A DNA stretch of 37,700 nucleotides from Magnetospirillum sp. 15-1 (lineage in GTDB: Bacteria; Pseudomonadota; Alphaproteobacteria; Rhodospirillales; Magnetospirillaceae), in contig NZ_FXXN01000010.1 of the NCBI RefSeq assembly GCF_900184795.1, positions 1 through 37,700 on the forward strand, in the 5' to 3' direction. Under the pieces are notes generated by a model that was not told the origin of the DNA, ran no database searches, and saw only the letters and a list, made by a program, of their open reading frames with translations. Of the stretch, positions 1 to 8,839 are shown one piece after another. The position numbers were made by a program, and so were the translations under genes. Position 1 is the stretch's first letter. The number at the start of each line of letters is the position of its first letter.

Positions 1-248
1 TGCCAGCTTGATCAGCATGGGCTTGGCGCCCCGCCCTGCTGCCGCTGCCAGGCCTCCAGCACCAGAAGCGCCCAGACCTTCAGGGAATGATCGCGCCGCC
101 CGCTACGCTGGCCGCCGGTGGAGCGCCTGCTGGCCGAACAGCGCAGCGGGCGGCGCGATCATTCCCTGAAGGTCTGGGCGCTTCTGGTGCTGGAGGCCTG
201 GCAGCGGCAGCAGGGCGGGGCGCCAAGCCCATGCTGATCAAGCTGGCA
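1..248. repeat. Perfect 104-bp inverted repeat (fold-back) at the window edge
   Basis: Bases 1-104 are the exact reverse complement of bases 145-248, with a 40-base unique spacer (105-144). The right arm is genuine coding sequence: it carries the end of an asparagine-synthase-like gene and the first codons of the flippase. The left arm makes no sense as coding sequence in the same direction. The left arm ends exactly at base 1 of the window, so the repeat could continue outside. The simplest reading is a chimeric or folded-back contig end; a real palindromic duplication is possible but less likely. Confidence 0.95.
106..237 (+). CDS. Asparagine synthase-like protein, C-terminal fragment (5' part missing)
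   Basis: An open frame from the repeat spacer to TGA at 235-237 encodes about 43 residues, including LLAEQRSGRRDHSLKVWALL and a following LEAWQRQQ. This matches what is known of the extreme C-terminus of glutamine-hydrolysing asparagine synthases (a short helix with S-G-R-D-H, then W-x-L-L-x-L-E-x-W). The frame breaks at base 105, where the fold-back arm begins, so the rest of the gene is lost or lies on sequence not shown. Its TGA overlaps the flippase ATG at 231, suggesting translational coupling in one operon. In surface-polysaccharide loci such enzymes are usually thought to amidate sugar carboxyl groups. The family call is from a short tail, so it is tentative. Confidence 0.6.
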   Translation, partial: RWPPVERLLAEQRSGRRDHSLKVWALLVLEAWQRQQGGAPSPC

Positions 249-1433
249 CGGGCGGGCGGGCGGGCCCTGGCCGGCGGCAACGCCGCCCAGGCCGCCGCCG
301 GTTTTGCCGCCAACCTGCTGCTGGTGCGCTTTGTTGTGCCCGAAGATTTCGGCCGCTTCCCCGTCATCCTGGCCACCGTCAATCTGGCCCTGGTCATGGC
401 GTCACTGCGGACCAATATCTTGATCATCCGGTATCCCGAAGCCGGATTGGACTCCCGCCGTCTGGCGGTCTATCATAGCATTTCCGTTATCGAAACGATT
501 CTTGTGACGCTGGGCGCCGCCCTGTGGCTGGCCCTCGCCGAGGATGCCGGGCCGCTGGAATTGAGCCTGCTGGCCGCCATCGGGCTGGCCCACTGGCTGA
601 ACCTCAACAAGGCGTTCTTTGAGCGCTCCATGGCCTATGGCCGCATCGCCATCTGTGAGACCGCCACCTCCCTGACCGGCCATGCCGTGTCGGTGGTGGC
701 GGTTCTGACCGGCCTGGGCGCCCTGTCTTTGTACCTGCGCGAGATCGTCGCGGCCCTGGTCCAGGCCGCCGCCCTGGGCCGGGCCAGCGCCCTCACCCTC
801 CATCCCCTGGTCTGGCCCAGCGCCGCCGAATGGCGGGGTGTGCTGGCCGAAGCCCGGGGGGCCTGGGCCGATGGCGTGTTGGAGGGAGCCCTCGCCCGGG
901 TCGTCATTCTTTGCACCGCCGCCCTGGGCGGCGAGCGCGCCGCCGGCCTGCTGGCCCAGGCCCAGCGTCTGGCCGGGGTTCGCCATCAAGTGCTGGCGCC
1001 CATGGTGACCCGCGTGGCCGGCACCTGGTTCGGCCAGACCACCGATGCCGGGGAAAAGACCGCCGGCCGCCGCCGTCTGCTGGTGATGGTGGCGCTGCCC
1101 CTGGCCATCGCCGCCGCCGGGGCAGTGCTGTTCGCCGACCCGGTGGTGCCCTGGCTGTTCTGCGAGAATTGGCGCGCGGCGGCGCCGCTGCTGGCGGCGC
1201 TGGGCGGCTTCATACTCTTCAACACCCTGTTCGAGATCGGCCGTTCCTACGCCCTGGCCGGGGGGCTGACCCTACCGCTGATGGCCGGGCGGCTGTGCCA
1301 GTATGGCGGGCTGGGCCTGGGCCTCGCCCTGGCGGCCGACCCGGCCATGGGCGCCGCCCTCGGCCTGTCGGTGGCCGCCATCGCCGCCTTCACCCTGACC
1401 GAGGCGCTGCTGCGCCGCCGCGAGGAGCGCTGA
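231..1433 (+). CDS. Polysaccharide flippase / O-antigen translocase, Wzx-like
   Basis: This 400-residue protein is almost entirely hydrophobic, with roughly ten to twelve predicted membrane segments and short charged loops. It begins MLIKLARAGGRALAGGNAAQ, then has a segment ending in VRFVVPEDFGRF, a pattern typical of the N-terminus of MOP-superfamily polysaccharide exporters (x-L-x-P-E-D-F/Y-G). Members flip undecaprenyl-linked repeat units across the inner membrane. The start at 231 is preferred over the in-frame ATG at 87, because 87 lies in the fold-back arm and 231 overlaps the preceding stop. One base separates its TGA from the ATG of the next gene, so it sits in a tight operon with asparagine synthase and glycosyltransferase genes. 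Sugar specificity cannot be read from the sequence. Confidence 0.75.
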   Translation: MLIKLARAGGRALAGGNAAQAAAGFAANLLLVRFVVPEDFGRFPVILATVNLALVMASLRTNILIIRYPEAGLDSRRLAVYHSISVIETILVTLGAALWLALAEDAGPLELSLLAAIGLAHWLNLNKAFFERSMAYGRIAICETATSLTGHAVSVVAVLTGLGALSLYLREIVAALVQAAALGRASALTLHPLVWPSAAEWRGVLAEARGAWADGVLEGALARVVILCTAALGGERAAGLLAQAQRLAGVRHQVLAPMVTRVAGTWFGQTTDAGEKTAGRRRLLVMVALPLAIAAAGAVLFADPVVPWLFCENWRAAAPLLAALGGFILFNTLFEIGRSYALAGGLTLPLMAGRLCQYGGLGLGLALAADPAMGAALGLSVAAIAAFTLTEALLRRREER

Positions 1434-1434
1434 G

Positions 1435-3315
1435 ATGTACGGCATCGCCGGAGCCATCGGCCTGCGCCCCCTGCGCCCCGAAGCGGTCGCCGCCATGACG
1501 GCGCTGCTGGCCCATCGCGGTCCCGACGATCACGGCCTGTGGAGTGCGGCGGACGGGCGCGCCGTGCTGGGCCACCGCCGCCTGTCGGTGATCGACACCA
1601 GCAGCGGCGGCCACCAGCCCATGGAAAAGGACGGCCTGGTCATCGTCTTCAACGGCGACATCTATAATTACATCGAGCTGCGGGCCGAGCTGACGGCCCT
1701 GGGGGCACGGTTCGACGGCGCCTCGGATCCCGAGGTCATCCTCGAGGCCTGGCGCCATTGGGGCGCCGATTGCCCGGCCCGCTTCAACGGCATGTTCGCC
1801 TTCGCCCTGATCGACCTGAAGGCGCGGGTACTGTTCGCCGCCCGCGACCGTTATGGCGAAAAGCCCTTCCTGTTCGCCACCGGCAACGGCTTTTTGGCTT
1901 TTGCCTCGGAATACAAGGCCCTGCTGGCCCTGGCTGAACTTTTCGCCGCCTTCGAAAAGCGGCCCCTGGCCCGCTTCCTGATCAATCCCGATGGCGGCCT
2001 GGACGATCACCGCGCCACCCTGTTTCCCGCCATCACCCAGTTGCTGCCGGGTGAGCGCATGGTGGTAGGCCTGAACAGCCTGGAGCGGCGCATCGACCGC
2101 TATTGGGATTTGCACCCCGACCCCGAAGCCGCCCGCCTGACCCTGACCGAGACGGCGGAGCGGTTCCGCGACCTGCTGACGGATTCCGTGCGGCTGCGCC
2201 TTCGGGCCGATGTGCCGGTGGGATCGTGCCTGTCGGGGGGACTGGATTCGTCCGCCATCGTCTGCATCGCCCGCCGCCTGCTGGGAGCGGATGTTCCCTA
2301 TCACGTCTTCACCGGCCGCTTTCCCGGCACCAAATCCGACGAATGGGAGCACGCCAGACAGGTGCTGGATGCCACCGGCGCCGTCTCCCACGTGGTCGAA
2401 CCCGATGGCGCCGGCTTCCTGGCCGATCTGGCCGATTTTGCCTGGGCCAACGAGCTCCCCGTGGGCAGCACCAGCCAATACGCCCAGTACCGGGTGTTCC
2501 GCCTCGCCCGCGAGGCCGGGGTGACGGTGCTGTTGGACGGCCAGGGCGCCGATGAGCTGCTGGGTGGCTACGAACAGTATTTCCGCCGCTACCTCGCCGG
2601 ATTGTCCCCCGCCGGGCGACGGGCCGAGGAGCCCATGATCCGCGCCCGCTATCCCCAGGCCCTGGCCGGGCGGCGGGAAAGCCTGGGCCGGGTCCTGCCC
2701 CTGGGATTGCGGCGTCTGGCCTCGGACCTGACCGGGCGCGGCTCGGACCTGCGCCTCGGCATCACCCCTGATCTGGTGGCCGGGCTGGAGAGCGGCGGCG
2801 ACGAGACCGCGTCGCTCAACGAACAATTTGCCCATGACAGCTTCAACGGCCATCTGCCCGTCCTGCTGCGCTATGGCGACCGCAATTCAATGGCCCATTC
2901 CCGCGAGGTGCGGCTGCCCTTCTGCGACCACCGGCTGGCGGAATTCGCCCAGGGCCTGCCTGCCACCCACCTGATGGGCGAGGCCCAGACCAAGCGAATC
3001 CTGCGCGAAGCCATGCGCGGCATCCTGCCCGAACCCATCCGCACCCGCTGGAACAAGCAGGGCTTCCTGCCGCCCCAGGAGCACTGGTTCGCCGCCGGGC
3101 TGGCCCAACACGCGGCCAAGGTCATCCACGATCCCGGCTTCGGCGCCTCGGGCGTGTGGCGGGTCAAGTGGTGGCGGCGCGCCCTGTCCCGCTTCCAGGC
3201 GGGCGAGAGCCATCTGGCCTGGGTGCCGTGGCGGCCATTGATGGCCGAGGCCTGGAGAGTGTATTTCCTCGACCGGGTGGCCGCGCTGCCCAAGACCAAA
3301 CTTCTGGCGGATTGA
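1435..3315 (+). CDS. asnB: Asparagine synthase (glutamine-hydrolysing) family protein with Cys2 replaced by Tyr
   Basis: At 626 residues this is normal length for the AsnB family. The N-terminal class II glutaminase domain shows GHRRLSVID (about residues 46-54) and NGDIYN (73-78). The C-terminal synthetase domain has the ATP pyrophosphatase loop SGGLDSS (267-273) and DGQGADELLGGY near residue 367. The family needs a Cys directly after Met as glutaminase nucleophile (MCGI); here codon 2 is TAC and the protein starts MYGIAGAIG. As written it could not release ammonia from glutamine, though the synthetase half could still use free ammonia. TGC to TAC is one base, so an error is possible. In this locus the likely role is amidation of a sugar rather than asparagine supply, by inference. 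It is followed after three bases by a glycosyltransferase. Confidence 0.9.
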   Translation: MYGIAGAIGLRPLRPEAVAAMTALLAHRGPDDHGLWSAADGRAVLGHRRLSVIDTSSGGHQPMEKDGLVIVFNGDIYNYIELRAELTALGARFDGASDPEVILEAWRHWGADCPARFNGMFAFALIDLKARVLFAARDRYGEKPFLFATGNGFLAFASEYKALLALAELFAAFEKRPLARFLINPDGGLDDHRATLFPAITQLLPGERMVVGLNSLERRIDRYWDLHPDPEAARLTLTETAERFRDLLTDSVRLRLRADVPVGSCLSGGLDSSAIVCIARRLLGADVPYHVFTGRFPGTKSDEWEHARQVLDATGAVSHVVEPDGAGFLADLADFAWANELPVGSTSQYAQYRVFRLAREAGVTVLLDGQGADELLGGYEQYFRRYLAGLSPAGRRAEEPMIRARYPQALAGRRESLGRVLPLGLRRLASDLTGRGSDLRLGITPDLVAGLESGGDETASLNEQFAHDSFNGHLPVLLRYGDRNSMAHSREVRLPFCDHRLAEFAQGLPATHLMGEAQTKRILREAMRGILPEPIRTRWNKQGFLPPQEHWFAAGLAQHAAKVIHDPGFGASGVWRVKWWRRALSRFQAGESHLAWVPWRPLMAEAWRVYFLDRVAALPKTKLLAD

Positions 3316-3318
3316 GCC

Positions 3319-4665
3319 ATGCGCGCCGTCTTCGTCAGTCATCTTCATCCCGAAACGAATCATGTTGGCGCCGTGCGGGTGCGGGAATTCGCCCAGGCCA
3401 TGGCGCGGCGCGGCCACCGGATCGTGCTGCTGACCCAGAGCCTGACCCCGCGGGACCCCGCCCCCGACCCGGATGGGCTGGCCGCCGCCCTGGACGTGCC
3501 ATGACTGGAGCCGGCCGTTCCCGCTGGCCTGCCCGCCGTGCCCTTCGCCGCTGCTGCAAGCCCAGCGCGGCGGGCAGGCCTGCCCCGGCCCCTGCGCCTG
3601 GCCCTGATCGGCTGGAACTATGGGGTGGAAGGCGGCGTCTTTTCCGACTGGACACGGGCGACGCAGCCTTTGTGGCCGATCCTGGCCGAACATTTCCGTC
3701 CCGACGTGGTCTGGGGCACCTTCGGCAACACCGATGCCTGGAAGATCGCCCAGGGCGTGGCGCGGGCCGCCGGCAGCCCCTGGGTGGCCGACATCAAGGA
3801 TGCCTGGGATATCTTCATTCCCGCCCCGCTGCGGCCCCTGCTGGCCTGGCGGTATGGCGATTGCGCCGGGCTGACCGGCCTGTCCGCCGCCCATCTCGCC
3901 CATACCGGCAAGCATTTCAGCCAACCGCGCCAGACGGTGTTCAGCGGCTTTCCCGCCGCCCTGCTGGACCATGCCGACGATTCCGATCAGCCGGCGCGGC
4001 GGATAACCGTCACCGGCAGCCTGTATTCCGAGGCCGGCGCCGAGGCCGTGGCGGAGGGGGTGCGCCTGTGGCTGGCCCGGGCCGGGCGGCAAGCCCGAGC
4101 CAAGGTGGTGTTCACCTATGCCGGCGGCGACCGCAACCGCATGGAGCGGGCGGCCGGGCGCCTGGACGGGCTGTGCCGCCTGGATATCCGCGGGTTCCTG
4201 CCCCTGGCCGAACTGGTTGGGCTGCAGCGCGGCGCTTTTCTCAATCTTTATGCCCGCCACACCGGCAGCGCCGATTCCTTTCACCACAAGCTGCTGGAGC
4301 TGATGGCCGTCGGCCGCCCGGTGGCCTGCATCCCCGAGGAGATCCCCGAAGCCCTGGCCCTGGCCGAAGCCGCCGGCGGCCGCCTGTCGTCCTGCGCCGA
4401 CCCCGCCACCCTGGCCCTGGCCCTCGACCGGGCCTGGGAGGAACGGGACGGGCCGCCCGTCGCCGACCGCGACCGCCTGGCCGGTTTCACCTGGGACGCC
4501 CAGGCGGAGCGGCTGGAGGAGATTCTGATGTCGGCCCAGGCCGCCGCCCCCTGCGGGTACCGCCTGATCCCGGTCCTGGCCTCCGTGTGGATCGCCGGTA
4601 TCATCCTCGCCTATCTGCGCCAGTTCCTGGACATGGCCCCGGCCATCCTGGGGGTGCTGCGATGA
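3319..4665 (+). CDS. Glycosyltransferase (GT4-like), reading frame disturbed near 3500-3570
   Basis: The first 61 codons (starting MRAVFVSHLHPETNHVGAVR) resemble the N-terminal domain of GT4-type glycosyltransferases, and the frame then meets TGA at 3502-3504. The same frame resumes by about 3570 and runs to 4665 with GWNYGVEGGVFSDWT, WVADIKDAWD and a donor-domain segment HKLLELMAVGRPVACIPEEI, which is GT-B-like. Between these, another frame reads HDWSRPFPLACPP, which looks like the genuine linker. One extra base near 3499 and one missing base near 3540-3570 would give a continuous 448-residue enzyme. A 13-bp perfect inverted repeat (3526-3538 with 3568-3580) lies in the disturbed part. The last ~35 residues are hydrophobic and may anchor it to the inner membrane. 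The stop overlaps the next start (ATGA). Donor and acceptor are unknown. Confidence 0.65.
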
Positions 4666-6572
4666 TGACGGCCTTGCTGGCGGTCACCGCCCTGACCCTG
4701 TTCTGCCTGGGCGCCGGCGCGGCGGCCTTGCGCGCCGCCGGGCTGCTGGGGCGCCTGGGCCGGGCCGAGGGCCTGGGCTGGTCCTTCGCCCTGGGCTTCG
4801 GCCTGCTGGGCTGGCTGATATTCTGGCTGGCCCTGCTGGGCTGGCTGCAGCCCTGGGCCATCGCCGCCTGCTGCGTCCTGGCCCTACCCGGCCTGTTGGC
4901 GTTGCGCGACGGTAAAGCCGAACGTGGGGCGTGGTCGTGGCGGGCCTGGATCGTCCTGGCGGTCCTGGCGCTGATCATGGCTCTGGACGGGCTGGAGGCC
5001 CTGGCGCCGCCCGCCGATGCCGACAGCCTGGCCTATCACTTCGCCCTGCCCCGCCGCATCCTGGACGCCGGGCATCTTCTGTTCATCGAGCGCGCCCTGG
5101 ATTCCGCCTCGCCGCAACTGGTGCAGATGACCTATCTGGCCGCCCTGGCCCTGGGCGGCGAGCAGGCCCTGACCCTGTGGTGCATGGTCAGCGGCTGGGG
5201 CATCGGCCTGCTGACCTATGGACTGGCGCGGCGCCATCTGCCCCTGGACTGGTCCCTGGCCCTGGCGGCGGTGGTGCTCAGCCTGCCGGCCATGCTCTAT
5301 GCCGGCGGCACCGGTCAGGTGGAGCCCCGCACCGCCATGTTCGTGCTGGTGGCGGTGGTGGCCGCCATCGAAGCGCGGACACCCGGCGCCCTTGCCCCCG
5401 CCCTGGTCGCCGGTCTGGCCTGCGGCTTCCTGGTGGCCAGCAAGTATACCGGCCTGCTGCCCGCCTTCGTCTGCGGCGTGGCGGTGCTGTCGGGGCGGAA
5501 CGGCATCCGGGGGGCCCTGGTCTTCGGGGTGGCGCTGCTGCTCATGGGCGGGCAATGGTACGGCTGGAACGCCTGGAATACCGGTGATCCGGTCTTTCCC
5601 CTGCTGTACGGCCGAATTGCCTATACGCCCCAAACCGCCTGGAACGGCGCGCAGGCGGCCTATATGGCCGCCAGCCTGTCGCCCATGGAGCTGGGCGTGC
5701 CGCGCTCGGCCTTCTGGCTGCTGGCCTATCCCGTCGTCGCCACCCTCCAGGGTCATCCGGTGTTCGAATCCGGCCGCACCGGCTTCGGCCTGCTGGGGCT
5801 GCTGCTGCTGCCCCTGGCCGTGGCCGCCGCATGGCGCCGGCGCGAACGGCTGGCCGGCCATCCCCTGACCGCCACCGCCCTGGTGATCCTGGTCACCTAT
5901 GGATTGTGGTTCTTCCTGGGGCCGTCCCAGCGGGTCCGCCATCTGCTGCCCCTGTTGCCGCCATTGCTGGTGGCGCTGCTGGCGGCGGCGCGGTCGGCGG
6001 CCCGGCACTGGCGCTTTGGGGCCAGTCTGTGGCTGGGCATGGCCGTGGTTCTGGCCCTGCAACTGGCGGGAGCGGGGGTGTTTTCCGTCAAATTCGCCCG
6101 CTATCTGGCCCAGGGCCGCGACCGCGACGCCTTTCTGGCCGCCAACGTCAATTTCTACGCTCTGGCCCAGTGGCTGAACACCCATATGGGGCCGGACGAC
6201 AGAGTGCTGCTGCCGGTACGCGAGATCGACTATCTGGTCCGGGTCCCCATGCTGCAGGCCAATCCCTATATCCAGTCCGAGGTGGAGATCCGCCCCGACA
6301 GCACCGACCCCCGCCGCTTCCTGGCCCAACTGCGCGCCCACGGCATCACCCGGGTGGTGGCCGGTCCCCAATCCTCGTTCGGCTCGGGGGCGGAGGTGCC
6401 CGACCTTTTGTCCTGGCAATTGGTGGAGATGGGCTGCGCCGCGCCGCCCCAGGTGGTGACCACGCCGCCGGCCATCCCGTCGCGGACCCTGAACCTGCGG
6501 GGCGGCGAGCCGGCGCAATTCTTCGTCTACCGCCTGATGCCGTGCGGCGGCGGCGCTTTACCCGGACGGTGA
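4662..6572 (+). CDS. Polytopic membrane protein, probable GT-C (PMT/ArnT-like) glycosyltransferase
   Basis: This 636-residue protein has about eleven hydrophobic segments followed by a soluble C-terminal region of around 130 residues. Between the early membrane segments is a loop with acidic residues, PPADADSLAYHFALPRRI (near residues 117-135). Lipid-sugar-dependent GT-C enzymes carry catalytic Asp/Glu in the equivalent first periplasmic loop. It starts MMTALLAVTA at 4662, overlapping the preceding glycosyltransferase stop by four bases; an open frame continues upstream but lies inside the two preceding genes. The likely job is transfer of a sugar from a polyprenyl phosphate carrier on the periplasmic side. 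It could instead be a structural or polymerase-like membrane protein, since no defining motif is present. Confidence 0.55.
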   Translation: MMTALLAVTALTLFCLGAGAAALRAAGLLGRLGRAEGLGWSFALGFGLLGWLIFWLALLGWLQPWAIAACCVLALPGLLALRDGKAERGAWSWRAWIVLAVLALIMALDGLEALAPPADADSLAYHFALPRRILDAGHLLFIERALDSASPQLVQMTYLAALALGGEQALTLWCMVSGWGIGLLTYGLARRHLPLDWSLALAAVVLSLPAMLYAGGTGQVEPRTAMFVLVAVVAAIEARTPGALAPALVAGLACGFLVASKYTGLLPAFVCGVAVLSGRNGIRGALVFGVALLLMGGQWYGWNAWNTGDPVFPLLYGRIAYTPQTAWNGAQAAYMAASLSPMELGVPRSAFWLLAYPVVATLQGHPVFESGRTGFGLLGLLLLPLAVAAAWRRRERLAGHPLTATALVILVTYGLWFFLGPSQRVRHLLPLLPPLLVALLAAARSAARHWRFGASLWLGMAVVLALQLAGAGVFSVKFARYLAQGRDRDAFLAANVNFYALAQWLNTHMGPDDRVLLPVREIDYLVRVPMLQANPYIQSEVEIRPDSTDPRRFLAQLRAHGITRVVAGPQSSFGSGAEVPDLLSWQLVEMGCAAPPQVVTTPPAIPSRTLNLRGGEPAQFFVYRLMPCGGGALPGR

Positions 6573-6621
6573 AAACGCTGTAAAACTCGCCCACCTTTCA
6601 TCAGCGGCGAAATCATCGACC

Positions 6622-8787
6622 ATGAAGCAGATCGTTCAGAGCGCGCGAACCGGCCGTCTGGCCATTCGGGACGTCCCCGAACCCCAGGTCCGCGCCGGTC
6701 ACCTGCTGGTCCAGACCCGGGCGTCGCTGATCTCGGCCGGCACCGAGCGGATGGTGGTGGATTTCGCCCGCAAGAGCCTGGCGGCCAAAGCCAAGGCCCG
6801 GCCCGATCTGGTCAAGAAGGTGCTGGACAAGGCCCGGCGCGACGGCATCGTCGCCACCTTCCAGGCGGTGCTGGCCCGCCTGGACGAGCCCATGCCTCTG
6901 GGCTATTCCGCCGCCGGTGTCGTCATGGCCGTGGGCAAGGGGCTGGAAGGTCAGTTCCATGTGGGCCAGCGCGTGGCGGTCGCGGGCGCCGGCCTCGCCA
7001 ATCATGCCGAGCTGAATTCCGTTCCCCGCAATCTGGCCGCCCCCATTCCCGATGGAATCGACGACGAGGAGGCCTGCTTCGGCACCCTGGCCGCCATCGC
7101 CATGCACGGCGTGCGCAATCTGTCGCCCCAGCTGGGCGACGTGGTCGCCGTCATCGGCGTCGGTCTGGTCGGCCAGATCGCCAGCCAGCTGCTGGCCCTG
7201 GCCGGCTGCCGGGTGCTGGCGCTGGATTACAATGAAGCCCGCCTGGCGCTGGCCAAGAGCCTGGGCGCCGAGCAGGGCCTCAGCCTGGAGAGCGACGGCC
7301 TGGACGAGGCAGTGCGCGCCATGACCCGCGGCCTGGGCTGTGACTCGGTGCTGATCGCCGCCGCCACGGATTCGTCGGCGCCGCTGGAAATCGCCGCCCA
7401 GATCGCCCGCGACCGGGCCAGGATTTCCCTGGTGGGCAAGACCGGCACCGAATTCCCCTTCGCCGATTTCATGAAGAAGGAATTGTCGGTGGTGGTGTCG
7501 CGCTCTTACGGCCCGGGCCGCTACGACGAGGATTTCGAGGGCCGGGGCATGAAGTATCCGCCCGGCTTCGTGCGCTGGACCGAAAGCGAGAATCTGGCCG
7601 AATGCGTGCGCCTGATGGGGCCTGGCCTGATCCGGCGCCTGGACATGAAGGCGCTGATCACCCACCGCTTCGACTTCCTGGCGGCCGAGGACGCCTATTC
7701 CATGGTGATGGGCAATACCCAGCCCCATCTGGGCGTGGTCCTGACCTATCCCGATGTGCCGATCGCCCCGGTGGCACGGCCCGTCTTCGCGCAGCCCAAG
7801 GCGGCGGCGGGGCATTGCACCCTGGGCGTGGTGGGGGCCGGTGCCTTCGCCCGTACGGTGCTGCTGCCCGCGCTGAAGAAAATGCCCGATGTGCGGCTGC
7901 ACACTTTGGTCACCCAACGGGGTCTCAACGCCGAACACGGCCAGCAGAGCTACGGCTTCAGTCATTGCGCCACCGATGCCGAACTGGTGTTCGCCAACCC
8001 AGAGATCAACGCCGTACTGATCGCCACCCGGCACGCCAACCATGCCGAGATGGTGTCACGCGCACTGGCTGCCGGAAAGTGTGTCTTCGTCGAGAAGCCG
8101 CTGGCGGTGGACCGCGCCCAGCTGGCCCAGGTGATCACCGCCCGCCAAGGCTCGGCCGGCTTCTTCACCGTCGGTTTCAACCGCCGCTTCGCCCCCATGA
8201 GCGAATCACTGCGCCGCCATTTCGCCGGCACCGCCGGCCCGCGTGTCGCCACGCTGCGCGTCAACGCCGGAGCCATGCCCGCCGAATCCTGGGTCAACGC
8301 CGCCGAGGAAGGCGGAGGGCGCATGGTGGGCGAAATGTGCCACTTCATCGACTTGGCCCGCTCCTATGTGGGCCAGCCCATCACCAAGGTGCGGGCCGAA
8401 TGCGCCACCCCGGCGGCAGGAGCCGCCGACGATCTGGCGGTGACGCTGCACTTCGCCGACGGCTCGCTGGCCAACATCGTCTACACCGCCCTGGGCGACA
8501 CCGCCTATTCCAAGGAACGGTTCGAGGTCTTCGCCGGCGGCAAGGTGGCGACCATCGACAACTTCCTCAGCCTGGGTCTGGTGTCGGGCGGAACCATCAA
8601 GACGGAAAAGGCCCGCGCCGGCCAGGACAAGGGCCATGCCGCCGAGCTACGCGCCTTCGCCCAGGCCGTGACCAAGGGCGGCCCCGCTCCCATCGAAGAG
8701 GCCGAGCTGATCGAAACCGCCGAGGCGACCATCGCGGTCGCCGAATCCCTGCGCCTCGGCGAGACGGTGGCCATCGGCGGCGACTGA
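6622..8787 (+). CDS. Two-domain sugar oxidoreductase: MDR-type dehydrogenase fused to Gfo/Idh/MocA
   Basis: The 721-residue product has two nucleotide-binding modules. Residues 1-375 form a medium-chain dehydrogenase with a Rossmann motif VIGVGLVGQIAS near residue 176. Residues from about 395 form a Gfo/Idh/MocA dehydrogenase with GVVGAGAFAR (near 402) and the catalytic EKPLAV motif near 490. This fusion is known from polysaccharide clusters, where it is annotated as a bi-domain oxidoreductase acting on nucleotide-sugar intermediates; the exact reaction is not established. It starts 49 bases after the preceding membrane protein. The structural zinc cysteines of classical alcohol dehydrogenases are not apparent, so the first half may be zinc-free. 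It is the last forward gene before a reverse-strand acyltransferase. Confidence 0.8.
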   Translation: MKQIVQSARTGRLAIRDVPEPQVRAGHLLVQTRASLISAGTERMVVDFARKSLAAKAKARPDLVKKVLDKARRDGIVATFQAVLARLDEPMPLGYSAAGVVMAVGKGLEGQFHVGQRVAVAGAGLANHAELNSVPRNLAAPIPDGIDDEEACFGTLAAIAMHGVRNLSPQLGDVVAVIGVGLVGQIASQLLALAGCRVLALDYNEARLALAKSLGAEQGLSLESDGLDEAVRAMTRGLGCDSVLIAAATDSSAPLEIAAQIARDRARISLVGKTGTEFPFADFMKKELSVVVSRSYGPGRYDEDFEGRGMKYPPGFVRWTESENLAECVRLMGPGLIRRLDMKALITHRFDFLAAEDAYSMVMGNTQPHLGVVLTYPDVPIAPVARPVFAQPKAAAGHCTLGVVGAGAFARTVLLPALKKMPDVRLHTLVTQRGLNAEHGQQSYGFSHCATDAELVFANPEINAVLIATRHANHAEMVSRALAAGKCVFVEKPLAVDRAQLAQVITARQGSAGFFTVGFNRRFAPMSESLRRHFAGTAGPRVATLRVNAGAMPAESWVNAAEEGGGRMVGEMCHFIDLARSYVGQPITKVRAECATPAAGAADDLAVTLHFADGSLANIVYTALGDTAYSKERFEVFAGGKVATIDNFLSLGLVSGGTIKTEKARAGQDKGHAAELRAFAQAVTKGGPAPIEEAELIETAEATIAVAESLRLGETVAIGGD

Positions 8788-8839
8788 GGCCCTTCGGCCG
8801 CCGTTGATGAACACCCCTCCCGAGCGATGGAAGACGTTG

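Noticed and set aside
3502-3504. In-frame TGA as a selenocysteine codon in the glycosyltransferase
   Set aside because: The family has no selenoproteins, no bacterial SECIS-like element is evident, and the neighbouring frame carries the expected linker sequence.
3156-4661. Upstream extension of the GT-C-like gene frame into the glycosyltransferase and asnB
   Set aside because: It would overlap two motif-supported genes, and its translation is Pro/Arg/Gly-rich; ATG 4662 overlaps the preceding stop as in coupled genes.
4884-6518. A 544-codon open frame opposite the GT-C-like membrane gene
   Set aside because: Gln/Gly/His-rich translation typical of antisense frames in GC-rich coding sequence.
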